Assembly (NCBI GenBank): GCA_002412775.1 | Contig: DHVT01000025.1 | Coordinates: 62,001 to 126,000 of the forward strand | Direction: 5' to 3' | Length of the DNA: 64,000 nucleotides | Origin: Firmicutes bacterium UBA5201 | GTDB lineage: Bacteria > Bacillota > Clostridia > Peptostreptococcales > Acidaminobacteraceae | Part shown: one piece after another, positions 17,799 through 26,280 of the stretch | Layout of the letters: every line of letters begins with the position of its first letter | Numbering within the stretch: position 1 is the stretch's first letter | The notes under the pieces: generated by a model | Told to the model about the DNA's origin: nothing | The model's database searches: none | What the model saw: the letters and a program-made list of their open reading frames with translations, nothing else | Translations under genes and position numbers: made by a program

Positions 17799-18965
17799 AT
17801 GCAAGCAAATATGAAAAAAACAAAAATGATCCATTTTCTGATTTATCTGGTGACTGTACTATTATCAGTTGCGTTTATATTTTTCGGCAATAAAGTGGCA
17901 AGTGGCAAGATGGACGTCCTTATGGGCGATGAAGGATTTCAGATTGAAAAGGCGAAAGTCACTGAGATCGTCGGCGTTTATGACGAGAGCCTCACATCGG
18001 ATGAAAAATCAGGTCTGATGATCAAAGATATCGCATTTAAAGCAGTGATTACAGCTGGTGAGCTCAAAGGTGAAACCGTTGTTGGAATACAGAATCTGAA
18101 CAGTTATATGATGATTATGCCAAAAGAGGTATCTGTTGGAGATAAAATATTGATTTACAGTGTTCATAATGATGTCTTCAACACGGATTGGGTATATGGA
18201 GAATATATCAGGACAGATGCATTGATGGTGCTAGGTGCTATTTTTATGATATTGCTTCTGATCTTTGGACGGTTCAAGGGGTTGCAGACTTTGGTGTCCC
18301 TTGCATTTACGGTCTTGGCTATATTTGTGGTCTTTGTGCCTTCCATATTGTCGGGTTTCAATATTTATCGATCCGCAATAATCATTTGTGTTTACATCAC
18401 AGTGATGACCCTCATCATTGTGAGTGGCGTCAACAGAAAGACTGTCGCCGCCATCATAGGGTGCATCGGTGGAATAACAGTCGCCGCACTTTTGGTTATA
18501 GTTATGGATGGAGTCCTCAACCTTACGGGACTGGTGAATGAGGAATCAGCTTATCTATTGATGTTGAACCCGGAAAACCCAATCGATTTGAAAGGCGTTT
18601 TCTTTGGAGCGATTCTGATCGGTGCCATGGGTGCGATCATGGACGTCGCCATGTCCATCTCATCATCGCTATTCGAGATTATGGAGACTTCCAAAAGTGT
18701 TGGAGCAAGGAAACTCGTAAAATCCGGCATGACCATTGGTAGGGACATCATGGGTACCATGTCCAACACACTTATACTGGCCTACATTGGTAGTTCGCTA
18801 TCGATTGTATTATTGCTGATCACATATAATCCATCATTGCTCGATTTGCTCAACAGGGAGATTGTGGTCATTGAAATACTGCAGGCACTGGTCGGTAGTA
18901 TGGGCATATTGTTTACCATACCACTCACTGCGATAGCCAGTGGGCTTTTATACACAAGAAAATAA
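17799..18965 (+). CDS. YibE/F family multi-pass membrane protein
   Basis: A 388-residue integral membrane protein of the YibE/F family. An N-terminal membrane segment (about 11-28) is followed by a soluble domain of ~110 residues with an SH3-like strand pattern, then about seven hydrophobic helices from residue 140 onward. The conserved GAMGAIMDVAMSISSSLFE signature lies near 270-290, and SGMTIGRDIMGTMSNTLILAYIGSSL follows. Molecular function is not established for the family. GAGAGG precedes ATG. It is first in an operon with zupT (15-base gap) and the unknown membrane gene, so a metal-related role is an inference from context. Confidence 0.85.
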   Translation: MQANMKKTKMIHFLIYLVTVLLSVAFIFFGNKVASGKMDVLMGDEGFQIEKAKVTEIVGVYDESLTSDEKSGLMIKDIAFKAVITAGELKGETVVGIQNLNSYMMIMPKEVSVGDKILIYSVHNDVFNTDWVYGEYIRTDALMVLGAIFMILLLIFGRFKGLQTLVSLAFTVLAIFVVFVPSILSGFNIYRSAIIICVYITVMTLIIVSGVNRKTVAAIIGCIGGITVAALLVIVMDGVLNLTGLVNEESAYLLMLNPENPIDLKGVFFGAILIGAMGAIMDVAMSISSSLFEIMETSKSVGARKLVKSGMTIGRDIMGTMSNTLILAYIGSSLSIVLLLITYNPSLLDLLNREIVVIEILQALVGSMGILFTIPLTAIASGLLYTRK

Positions 18966-18980
18966 AGAGAGGAGGTTCTG

Positions 18981-19838
18981 ATGAACTACACCACAGAACA
19001 GTTACTATTTGCTTTCGGCATCACACTTTTCGCGGGACTTTCCACAGGCGTAGGTAGCGCACTGGCTTTTTACACCAAACAGACCAATAAGAAATTTCTA
19101 TCCGGTGCACTTGGATTTTCGGCAGGAGTCATGATCTATGTTTCATTCGTTGAGATTTTCGTCAAGGCCAGAGAGTCACTTGAAGGCATTTTAGGCGAAA
19201 GTCAGGGATTTTTGATCACCACAATTGCATTTTTCGGTGGTATGGCACTCATTGCGATCATTGATAAATTCGTACCGAGTTATGAAAATCCACATGAGAT
19301 CCACGACCTATCAAAAATCAATGATTTGCATGAACTGGAAACCACTGAAGGGTATGCCATTGAAGCCAAGAAAAAATCAGATGATCATGCATTGCTCAGA
19401 ATGGGCATGTTCTCTGCACTTGCCATTGCCATACACAATTTTCCGGAAGGTCTTGCCACTTTCATAGCGGCACTTGAGGACCCGACACTGGGTATCAGTA
19501 TCGGTATTGCCATTGCCATACACAACATCCCAGAAGGGATTGCGGTATCCGTTCCGATTTATTTCGCTACCGGGGACAAGAAGAAGGCTTTCAAATATTC
19601 GTTTTTGTCAGGTCTTTCTGAACCTCTGGGCGCGATAGTCGGGTATTTTATATTGATGCAATTCTTCAATGATCTTATTTTTGGAATTATTTTCGCTGCA
19701 GTGGGGGGTATAATGGTATACATTTCCCTGGATGAACTTTTGCCTACCGCTGAAAAGTATGGCGAGCACCACATTGCAATCTATGGCATGATTGGTGGCA
19801 TGATCCTTATGGCCAGCAGTCTATTGTTGTTCACTTAA
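18981..19838 (+). CDS. zupT: ZIP family divalent-metal importer
   Basis: A 285-residue ZIP transporter close to ZupT. There are eight predicted helices and a cytoplasmic His/Asp-rich loop between TM3 and TM4 (about 95-135, with HEIHDLSKINDLHELE). The metal-site signatures HNFPEG (H152, E156) in TM4 and HNIPEG (H181, E185) in TM5 are intact. ZupT proteins import Zn, Fe, Mn and other divalent metals. AGGAGG lies just before ATG. It sits between yibE/F and an unknown membrane gene with only 15- and 9-base gaps. Confidence 0.93.
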   Translation: MNYTTEQLLFAFGITLFAGLSTGVGSALAFYTKQTNKKFLSGALGFSAGVMIYVSFVEIFVKARESLEGILGESQGFLITTIAFFGGMALIAIIDKFVPSYENPHEIHDLSKINDLHELETTEGYAIEAKKKSDDHALLRMGMFSALAIAIHNFPEGLATFIAALEDPTLGISIGIAIAIHNIPEGIAVSVPIYFATGDKKKAFKYSFLSGLSEPLGAIVGYFILMQFFNDLIFGIIFAAVGGIMVYISLDELLPTAEKYGEHHIAIYGMIGGMILMASSLLLFT

Positions 19839-19847
19839 GAGGTCGAT

Positions 19848-20375
19848 ATGAGCAAATCCAAATTAACCACATCGGTACTGACCCAAATCGCCATTGCGGT
19901 GGCTGCAATTATTGTCGGTGGCTACGCGATTTATATCGTCAGCAGTCAAGTGCCTCTTCCTGGAGTGAAGTATACGGCAATGTCACCCTATTTGTCGTTG
20001 ATCATAGCAATTTTGCTGATCAGTTTTGACATCAAGAATATAATTCTTATTGTCAATGCCGTTTTTGCGATGTTGATGAGCATCATCAGTCCTTATATGG
20101 GATTGGCGATTCTTTCGACCGGTATTTTGACTCAATTGGTGGATTATCTGGTTCCAAGTGGGTTGAAATATCGCGTCCACATTGTGGCGGCATCTTACTC
20201 GTCTTTTGTGGCGGGTACAGCACTTGCGGTATCCAAATTGTTTATTGATTCGGTCGTGTTTGAGAGAATCAACGGACCTTATTTGCTTGTGTTGATGGGG
20301 ATCGCATTTGTCCTCGGTATTTTTGGGGCGCATTTTGGAATTATTATCGGCAAGCGGGTGAGAAAGCAAAATTAG
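19848..20375 (+). CDS. Small six-helix membrane protein of unknown function
   Basis: I do not recognise this 175-residue protein. About six hydrophobic helices are visible (roughly 10-31, 45-61, 63-83, 85-103, 112-132, 144-168) with short loops and a basic tail (GKRVRKQN). Size and topology recall the substrate-binding S components of ECF transporters, but no family motif is clear. It starts 9 bases after zupT with GAGGTCGAT upstream, so it is translated from the same mRNA and may serve metal handling. The Fur-controlled superoxide dismutase promoter lies immediately downstream. Confidence 0.75.
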   Translation: MSKSKLTTSVLTQIAIAVAAIIVGGYAIYIVSSQVPLPGVKYTAMSPYLSLIIAILLISFDIKNIILIVNAVFAMLMSIISPYMGLAILSTGILTQLVDYLVPSGLKYRVHIVAASYSSFVAGTALAVSKLFIDSVVFERINGPYLLVLMGIAFVLGIFGAHFGIIIGKRVRKQN

Positions 20376-20411
20376 GATCGAAGAAATATTACAATATGAT
20401 TACAAAGTAAA

Positions 20412-20447
20412 TGATAATGATTATCATCTATGTTGTTAGGATATAAT
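20412..20447 (+). promoter_or_regulatory. Perfect Fur box overlapping the superoxide dismutase promoter
   Basis: TGATAATGATTATCA (20412-20426) is an exact match to the 7-1-7 Fur consensus; adding one base each side makes a 17-nt palindrome. TATAAT follows at 20442-20447, placing the box over the expected -35. Iron-dependent repression is predicted. Confidence 0.85.
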
Positions 20448-20501
20448 ACTGATAGTATGTAATCCGAAAGGATATAATAAACGACACTAGGAGGTAATCT
20501 T

Positions 20502-21104
20502 ATGAAATTCAATTTACCGGAACTTAAATTCGGCACTGGTGCACTTGAGCCCTATATTGACGAACAAACCATGATTATTCATCATCAGAAACATCACGGT
20601 GCATATGTGAGCAACCTCAATGCCGCTGTGGAAAAATATGATTCATTGTCAGAATGGTCAGTGGAATCTTTGCTGGGGAAACTGGACGAAGTACCTGAAG
20701 ATATACGTATGACAGTTAGAAACAATGGTGGAGGACATTATAATCACACTTTGTTTTGGGAAAGTCTGACACCTGAATATAAGGAACCAAGTGAAAAAAT
20801 GATGAAGTTGATTGTTGATGCATTTGGTTCATTCGAGGTTATGAAAGCGGAGTTGAAGGATTCGGCACTCAAACGATTCGGAAGTGGATGGGCATGGCTT
20901 GTAAAAGGTGACGATGGTCTCAAGATCATGAGCACACCGAATCAAGATGCGCCAATCAGCGAGGGATATGTGGAACTGCTGGGTATAGATGTTTGGGAGC
21001 ATGCTTATTACCTGAACTATCAAAACAAAAGAGCCGACTATATTGACGCGTTTTGGAATGTGGTCGATTGGGCGATTGTTGAAGAACGTTACAATAAAAT
21101 TTAA
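20502..21104 (+). CDS. sodA: Superoxide dismutase, Fe/Mn family (Mn-type signature)
   Basis: Converts superoxide to hydrogen peroxide and oxygen in the cytoplasm. All four metal ligands are present: H27 (IIHHQKHH), H82 (GGGHYNHTLFW), D163 and H167 (DVWEHAYYL). The GGGH-x-NH segment and NQD near residue 147 are typical of Mn-dependent enzymes; a cambialistic enzyme is possible. It has 200 residues, the normal size. AGGAGG is 7 bases before ATG. The Fur box upstream fits the logic known from E. coli sodA, where a Mn enzyme is made when iron is scarce. A DUF2177 gene follows after 17 bases. Confidence 0.95.
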   Translation: MKFNLPELKFGTGALEPYIDEQTMIIHHQKHHGAYVSNLNAAVEKYDSLSEWSVESLLGKLDEVPEDIRMTVRNNGGGHYNHTLFWESLTPEYKEPSEKMMKLIVDAFGSFEVMKAELKDSALKRFGSGWAWLVKGDDGLKIMSTPNQDAPISEGYVELLGIDVWEHAYYLNYQNKRADYIDAFWNVVDWAIVEERYNKI

Positions 21105-21121
21105 CCCATCGGAGGTCGCAG

Positions 21122-21517
21122 GTGCAGATGCTTAGAAATTTCGCGATTACATTTGTTGTATTTATGGCAATTGATTTGATTTGGCTTGGCTTCATAGCCA
21201 AAAATCTTTATTCCAAGTATCTCGGATACATCATGACGGACAAGGTCAATTGGGGAGCGGCACTATTGTTTTATGTCCTTTTCATTGTCGGCATGCTGTT
21301 CTTTGTGATTTCACCCGCCCTTGTTAAGAACTCATGGACCTTTGCACTAGGCGCTGGGGCTCTTTATGGACTCTTGACCTATGCGACCTATGATTTGACC
21401 AATCTGGCGACACTTAAAGATTGGCCGATCACAATCACTGTGATTGACATGATTTGGGGCACAACACTTGCGGCATTGACTTCGATCATCAGCTTTTCGA
21501 TAATACAAAGATTATAA
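21122..21517 (+). CDS. DUF2177 family membrane protein
   Basis: A 131-residue protein with four hydrophobic helices and the DUF2177 hallmarks: an N-terminal FMAIDLIWLGFIAKNLY segment, GALYGLLTYATYDLTNLATLKDWP, and VIDMIWGTTLA near the C-terminus. The function of this family is unknown. The start is GTG at 21122, 6 bases after GGAGG; an in-frame ATG two codons later is a less well spaced alternative. It is probably cotranscribed with superoxide dismutase and so under the same Fur box. A terminator follows. Confidence 0.85.
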   Translation: MQMLRNFAITFVVFMAIDLIWLGFIAKNLYSKYLGYIMTDKVNWGAALLFYVLFIVGMLFFVISPALVKNSWTFALGAGALYGLLTYATYDLTNLATLKDWPITITVIDMIWGTTLAALTSIISFSIIQRL

Positions 21518-21521
21518 AATC

Positions 21522-21556
21522 AAGGTGGAGCGATTGCTTCACCTTTCTCTTTTTTG
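21522..21556 (+). terminator. Intrinsic terminator after the sodA-DUF2177 unit
   Basis: 10-bp stem AAGGTGGAGC/GCTTCACCTT with one G-T pair (21522-21531 and 21536-21545), GATT loop, then a T-rich tract. Confidence 0.85.
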
Positions 21557-21591
21557 TTATAATCAAATGAAATAATATTTTGGAGGCATAA

Positions 21592-22344
21592 ATGAAATTT
21601 GTCAATTGGAATGTCAACGGCTTGCGCGCTTGTCTGAAAAAAGGATTTATGGACTATTTCAATGAGGTGGATGCGGACTTTTTTTGTCTGCAGGAAATAA
21701 AATTGCAAGAAGGGCAGATTGAACTCGATTTGCCGGGCTATCATCAGTACTGGAACTATGCCGTAAAAAAAGGCTATTCAGGAACCGCCATATTCACAAA
21801 GCATGAACCGATCTCAGTGAGACTTGGACTGGACATTGAGGAACATGATCAGGAGGGGCGCGTCATAACACTGGAATATCCGGATTTTTATTTGGTGACA
21901 GTTTATACACCCAATTCGAAAAGTGAACTGGAAAGGTTGGATTACCGCATGAATTGGGAAGATGATTTCAGGGGTTATCTGAAAGGACTTGAAGTCGGTA
22001 AACCTGTGATAGTCTGTGGCGATTTGAATGTCGCACACAAAGAAATCGATCTCAAAAATTTCAAGACGAATACAAGAAGCGCTGGATTCACCATTGAGGA
22101 GCGCAACAAAATGACTGAACTTATCGAGGCGGGGTTTATCGATACTTTCAGGTATTATTATCCTGAACTGACAGGCGCTTATACGTGGTGGTCTTATATG
22201 GGGAAAGCCAGAGACAACAATGTGGGTTGGAGAATTGATTATTTCCTGGTATCCGCCGCTCTCGAAAATAGGTTGAAAAGCGCTTCCATAGATGATCAGG
22301 TCATGGGCAGCGACCATTGTCCTGTGCTGCTGGAGATTGGATAA
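21592..22344 (+). CDS. xth: Exodeoxyribonuclease III / AP endonuclease
   Basis: Base-excision repair enzyme that cuts DNA at abasic sites and removes 3' blocks. Its 250 residues show the family motifs in order: NWNVNGLRA (metal/active-site Asn), LQEIK (catalytic Glu near 34), the Tyr region VTVYTPNS, GDLNVAH (catalytic Asp and Asn near 143), the WWSY segment, WRIDYFLVS, and GSDHCPV with the catalytic His at the C-terminus. GGAGGC lies 6 bases before ATG. It follows the superoxide dismutase unit but has its own start after a terminator; a role in repairing oxidative damage fits the neighbourhood. Confidence 0.95.
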   Translation: MKFVNWNVNGLRACLKKGFMDYFNEVDADFFCLQEIKLQEGQIELDLPGYHQYWNYAVKKGYSGTAIFTKHEPISVRLGLDIEEHDQEGRVITLEYPDFYLVTVYTPNSKSELERLDYRMNWEDDFRGYLKGLEVGKPVIVCGDLNVAHKEIDLKNFKTNTRSAGFTIEERNKMTELIEAGFIDTFRYYYPELTGAYTWWSYMGKARDNNVGWRIDYFLVSAALENRLKSASIDDQVMGSDHCPVLLEIG

Positions 22345-22411
22345 GGAGTCCCGGTTGCACTGTAAATGTAGGTTTAGACGACAGTAAGTTTCCTTTTGTG
22401 CAACAAACAAC

Positions 22412-22464
22412 AAAAAGATGAATAAGATAAGAGCGAACTATGCTCTTATCTTATTCATCTTTTT
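22412..22464. terminator. Bidirectional terminator between xth and the DUF4250 gene
   Basis: Perfect 23-bp inverted repeat (22412-22434 and 22442-22464) with a 7-nt loop and A and T runs at the ends, serving both converging genes. Confidence 0.9.
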
Positions 22465-22647
22465 TTAATGAAACTGATTGGTGACCTCGTCATAAAAGTA
22501 TCCGGCATCACCCAGCACTTTGGAAATCATGTCATAATCGATATCCAAATCATCGCAAAGCGCATTCAGGTCGTCATAAAAGTCTCTAAGTTTCATATTG
22601 ATGGTTCCGAGAAGTATCACCGGATCTTTGGGCAAATCATAGTTCAT
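22465..22647 (-). CDS. DUF4250 domain protein
   Basis: A 60-residue acidic protein with LPKDPVILLGTINMKLRDFYDDLNALCDDLDID, the pattern of DUF4250 proteins common in Clostridia and of unknown function. I place the start at the ATG whose first base is 22647, because AGGAGG is 7 bases upstream; the ATG two codons earlier touches the ribosome site. It diverges from the DUF418 gene and shares its terminator with xth. Confidence 0.75.
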   Translation of the reverse strand: MNYDLPKDPVILLGTINMKLRDFYDDLNALCDDLDIDYDMISKVLGDAGYFYDEVTNQFH

Positions 22648-22709
22648 CACCATACCTCCTTTCCGGATGGAATTGTGTTATAATGTTCTAAAAAATCGAG
22701 GTAAAAATC

Positions 22710-23837
22710 ATGTCTGTCAACAAACGAGTGAAAGAAATTGATATAATCAGAGGATTTGCCTTGTTTGGAGTGCTTCTTGTCAATTTGACTATGATCGATG
22801 CGACACTCTACAGTATGGAGAACATTCCATTCAAGACGCTCTCAGGCATGGAATACATAGCGGCATGGTCCATCAGGTTATTGGCACAAGGCAAATTCTA
22901 TACAATCTTTTCATTTCTATTTGGCTTGGGATTTTACTATTTTCTAAAAAAAGAGAATTCAGACAGGACAATGAATCGGTTTAAAAGAAGATTGTATGCC
23001 TTGTTGATACTTGGAATCCTGCACACGATTTTCATCTGGCATGGGGACATATTGCATGTCTACGCGTTGGCCGGTTTCTTTCTGATCAAAATGAAGAGTA
23101 AGAGTGACTCCGAGCTCATACGAAATATGATCGTGTTGTTTCTTTTTTCTACGACCGTCATGATGCTGGGTTCTCAGGCATCCGGTTCACAGATGACTTT
23201 GACCGCTTCCGAGGCGATATCGGCATATCAGCAAAACTCGTATTTGGAGATGATCTCATATCGTATTCGAAACGAAGTGCCAATAGGGTTATTCAACTTG
23301 ATTGTTGTGATTCCCAAAGTGCTCGTGCTGTTTTACGCCGGTTATTATGTAGGAAGAAAAGGTTGGTTCGATCAATTGGAAACCCAGTGGAACAGAATCA
23401 AATTCTACTGGGCGGTCAGTGGTGTTTCCTTTGCATTATCTTTGATCATGATGTTGATTTTAGCGCATTCCAATAATGGAATCGCTTTCAAGGGTTTCAT
23501 CATATTCGAGGAATTATCCACCTTGGTCGGCAGTGTGTTTTATATGACCACCATACTGCTCCTGACACAAAACAAAGTGATGAGGAGGGTGCTCGCACCA
23601 CTTGAAAACCTGGGTAAGATGGCACTCACCAATTATTTGATCCAAACCATTTTTTGGACGACGGTGATCAACGGTCACGGTTTGGGTTATTTCGGAAAAA
23701 TTCCGTATTACGCCTATTTTCCAATTGCGCTGGGATTTATCGCTCTTGAGATTTTGATGAGCAATCTTTGGCTATCCAAATTCAAGCAAGGACCGATGGA
23801 AAAACTTTGGCGTATGGCTTATAGGGGAGTATCATAA
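22710..23837 (+). CDS. DUF418 domain membrane protein (YeiB type)
   Basis: A 375-residue integral membrane protein. The N-terminal RVKEIDIIRGFALFGVLLVNL segment is typical of the DUF418/acyltransferase-3-like group. Several helices and the GKFYTIFSFLFGLGFYYF segment follow. The C-terminal half carries the DUF418 pattern, with LGKMALTNYLIQTIFW. YeiB-like proteins may be membrane-embedded transferases, but no substrate is established. GAGG lies 8 bases before ATG and TATAAT is visible near 22678. Its last 6 bases overlap the convergent metallophosphoesterase gene. Confidence 0.85.
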   Translation: MSVNKRVKEIDIIRGFALFGVLLVNLTMIDATLYSMENIPFKTLSGMEYIAAWSIRLLAQGKFYTIFSFLFGLGFYYFLKKENSDRTMNRFKRRLYALLILGILHTIFIWHGDILHVYALAGFFLIKMKSKSDSELIRNMIVLFLFSTTVMMLGSQASGSQMTLTASEAISAYQQNSYLEMISYRIRNEVPIGLFNLIVVIPKVLVLFYAGYYVGRKGWFDQLETQWNRIKFYWAVSGVSFALSLIMMLILAHSNNGIAFKGFIIFEELSTLVGSVFYMTTILLLTQNKVMRRVLAPLENLGKMALTNYLIQTIFWTTVINGHGLGYFGKIPYYAYFPIALGFIALEILMSNLWLSKFKQGPMEKLWRMAYRGVS

Positions 23838-24725
23838 AAACATGAAATCGGTAAGCGGTCTTGGTCCACGGACAACCCGACGCCTGATCTGCAAAACACC
23901 GTCATCATCGGGAAGAATCCGCCATTCGATGAAAGAAATCTCACTTCCGACGATTTCCAGTCCGGTAATGTTTCTGGGATGGATGCAACAACCAGTGTTG
24001 AAGTATGGCAACTCACCTTGTTTAGGGTATTTGGGTCTGTGGGTATGTCCTACTATCAGCATTTTTTTATACAGTTCAATGTATTTTGAATAATTGACTT
24101 CGATTTTATGGCGCTTATGCGCATTTTTAGCGGGACTTGCAGGATTTCTGAAGCCAATGATATGAAAAAAACGCCAAAAGTAGCGATTCATAAACTTCAT
24201 CACAGGCCAAATCTGATCATTGATGAAATCGCCTTGATGTCCATGGACAACAAACACTTCGCCTCCGGATGCCTCATCCTCCAGTACAATAGCTTCTGGA
24301 ACTTCAATTCCTGGAAACAGTTCGCTGAAAAAAGATTCATACTCATCGTAGAATGAAAACAGGTTTTTTTCGACATGATGCGGTTTTTTGAAAGCCACGT
24401 TGTGGTTGCCATAGATCATATGAAATCGATTGGTGTCATAAAATGCTCTGAGCAACATAAAAATGTCACTATGGGCATATCGAATCACTTCAAAATTTTT
24501 GTGTTCCCACAGCTCATCGCCATCACCCACTTCGATATAGGTGAAACCTTCTCTGAAGTAGTGCTGCAAAGCATGGTAATAGAGGTTTTGATTGTGTGCG
24601 AACTCGTCAGATATACTGTTGTCGCCCCTATGAACATCACTGAAGAATATGATCTTTGAATTTGAATTTATAGTCATCCGGCGAGCTCGTTTGTACGCAC
24701 CGGAGAGGCGTTCCATTGTAAACAT
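23832..24725 (-). CDS. Metallophosphoesterase family protein
   Basis: A 297-residue calcineurin-like phosphoesterase with the ordered metal motifs D30-V-H32 (SDVHRGDNS), GDGDE (67-71), GNHN (106-109; Asn instead of the more common Asp/Glu), VVHGHQGD and GHTHRP. The substrate is not evident; the layout recalls LpxH/YbbF-like enzymes, but lipid A is not expected in this kind of cell. GAGGTG is 8 bases before ATG. It is the third gene of an operon after the adenosyltransferase and the ADP-ribosylglycohydrolase-like gene (31-base gap), which suggests a nucleotide-type substrate by context only. Confidence 0.85.
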   Translation of the reverse strand: MFTMERLSGAYKRARRMTINSNSKIIFFSDVHRGDNSISDEFAHNQNLYYHALQHYFREGFTYIEVGDGDELWEHKNFEVIRYAHSDIFMLLRAFYDTNRFHMIYGNHNVAFKKPHHVEKNLFSFYDEYESFFSELFPGIEVPEAIVLEDEASGGEVFVVHGHQGDFINDQIWPVMKFMNRYFWRFFHIIGFRNPASPAKNAHKRHKIEVNYSKYIELYKKMLIVGHTHRPKYPKQGELPYFNTGCCIHPRNITGLEIVGSEISFIEWRILPDDDGVLQIRRRVVRGPRPLTDFMFL

Positions 24726-24756
24726 TTGATTTCACCTCGTCTGTTTGGGGATTGTG

Positions 24757-25641
24757 TCAAATTTGTCTGTGCATTGAAAAATTCTCAATTACCGATTTTT
24801 CACTCAACCCATCAATTAAGTGCTGTGGCAGTTGGCTGACGCCAAGGGAAGCGCCTAAAATCATTCCAATGAGCATGCCTCGTCCTGCAGAATCGCCTCC
24901 TGAGAGGATATTTTCCTGCATGGCCTTCAGGAAGTCCGTTTGATTTTTTAGTATCAGATAAAGAGTGGAAGGAAATGCAAACTGGCTCGAGCAACTCTGT
25001 CCGATGTCTTTGATGGTGCTGACGGAATCTTCATTCAGCCTGTATCTGACCGCATCATAATAGGGCCTGATGGAAGGATGTTCTGAGATGTGCTGCTCAA
25101 GTGAAGCCACCAAAGGTTTGCCGATGATCAGGTCAAGAAGCCACTCCTGAAAAAACAATCCGAATTCGACAAGTTGCTGGTGGTTGTGGGTCAGTTCGGT
25201 CTGCTCCTTAATGAATCGGGGAAGATCCTTGTCATCGAAATGATAGAAAATCAATGGAGCGATTCTGGAGATGCCTCCGAGCTCATCCGAAGACGAACCG
25301 AAATTATTGATGGGATCGAGCAATTGTAAGGATTCTTTTGAGGCATGATCCAAATAACCTTCGTATTTGCTCATGTAGGTCAACCAATGTGTCTTGAAAA
25401 TGTTGATGTCAAAACCTTTATTTGAAGCGATGCTTTTCAATAGCAGAAGGCTTTGGTCACCATAATGGGTGAAATTTCCTTTATGTTTGCCACTGTGAAA
25501 TATATTCTTTGCAGGATCGGTATAATGCTCAACATTCGAATCTTCGATCTTCAACTTTTCGGTGTCGTAGATCCAGTGGGTGCCAAGGGCGAACGCATCA
25601 CCTATAAAGGCGCCGTACAACATACCTTTTAAGCGTTCCAT
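24757..25641 (-). CDS. ADP-ribosylglycohydrolase-like protein with altered metal motifs
   Basis: A 294-residue all-helical protein of the ADP-ribosylglycohydrolase/crystallin-J1 superfamily. The start RLKGMLYGAFIGDAFALG matches the family's G-x-x-GDALG, and GGDSAGRGMLIGMILGASLG (about 247-266) matches the C-terminal metal loop. Canonical DraG/ARH enzymes have DDT near residue 60 and D-x-DT in the C-terminal loop. Here these are HYGDQS and GGDSAGRG, so part of the two-metal site is missing. It may be a divergent hydrolase or a binding protein. GGAGGG precedes ATG. It is the second gene of a three-gene operon (20 bases after the adenosyltransferase). Confidence 0.8.
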   Translation of the reverse strand: MERLKGMLYGAFIGDAFALGTHWIYDTEKLKIEDSNVEHYTDPAKNIFHSGKHKGNFTHYGDQSLLLLKSIASNKGFDINIFKTHWLTYMSKYEGYLDHASKESLQLLDPINNFGSSSDELGGISRIAPLIFYHFDDKDLPRFIKEQTELTHNHQQLVEFGLFFQEWLLDLIIGKPLVASLEQHISEHPSIRPYYDAVRYRLNEDSVSTIKDIGQSCSSQFAFPSTLYLILKNQTDFLKAMQENILSGGDSAGRGMLIGMILGASLGVSQLPQHLIDGLSEKSVIENFSMHRQI

Positions 25642-25661
25642 AAAATCCCTCCTTATTGGTG

Positions 25662-26201
25662 TTACTTGATAAATTCTACTTTGTTCAGTTCGGTCTCGGA
25701 AAATCTTGCCATCGTATAAAGCGCGTCTGACAATCTGTTGACATACTTGACGAGATCGCTTCTTATAGGCGCTTCTTCAGCAAGTTTGAGTATGCGTCTT
25801 TCCGCACGTCTGCAAACCGTTCTTGACACATGCAGCGCTGCACTGAATAGGTTGCTGCCAGGAATGATGAACTGGAAAACCTCATCGCGGTTCATAAGGT
25901 CAAGATAATGATCGATGATGTTTTCAAGCCACACGGTATCATCTTCACCAACTCTCTCCGGAAAGCTTTCACCGTCTTGTGTCGCCAGTTCTCCTGCGAC
26001 GTTGAATAGTGACCTTTGAATTTTAAAGAGGATATTTTTGATCTCCTCATCTTCACAGTAGTTTCTGGCGAGACCGATGGACGAATTGAGTTCATCGATT
26101 GTACCATAACTTTCAACTCTAACGGAATCTTTAGGGACTCTTGTCCCGTCATATAAACTGGTGGTGCCCTTGTCGCCTGTTTTTGTGTATATCTTCAACA
26201 T
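25662..26201 (-). CDS. pduO: Cob(I)alamin adenosyltransferase, PduO type
   Basis: Makes adenosylcobalamin from ATP and cob(I)alamin. The 179-residue protein begins with the PduO signature MLKIYTKTGDKGTTSLYDGTRVPKDS (ATP-binding N-terminus). VESYGTIDELNSSIG follows, then the helix VCRRAERRIL and YVNRLSDALYTMARF near the C-terminus, all conserved in the family. I start at the ATG at 26201, which has GGAGG 6 bases upstream; the ATG four codons earlier lies within the ribosome site. It heads the minus-strand operon and complements the riboswitch-controlled cobT elsewhere in the window, consistent with cobalamin salvage. Confidence 0.92.
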   Translation of the reverse strand: MLKIYTKTGDKGTTSLYDGTRVPKDSVRVESYGTIDELNSSIGLARNYCEDEEIKNILFKIQRSLFNVAGELATQDGESFPERVGEDDTVWLENIIDHYLDLMNRDEVFQFIIPGSNLFSAALHVSRTVCRRAERRILKLAEEAPIRSDLVKYVNRLSDALYTMARFSETELNKVEFIK

Positions 26202-26280
26202 AGTGTCCTCCATTAAATGTTTTGTTATGATTTATTGTTACCCGAAATTTCATAAAAACACTCTGAATTCAAAAAAGAAA

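Noticed and set aside
24108..24356. Plus-strand frames inside the metallophosphoesterase gene
   Set aside because: They overlap a gene with a complete set of ordered metal-binding motifs and lack ribosome sites.
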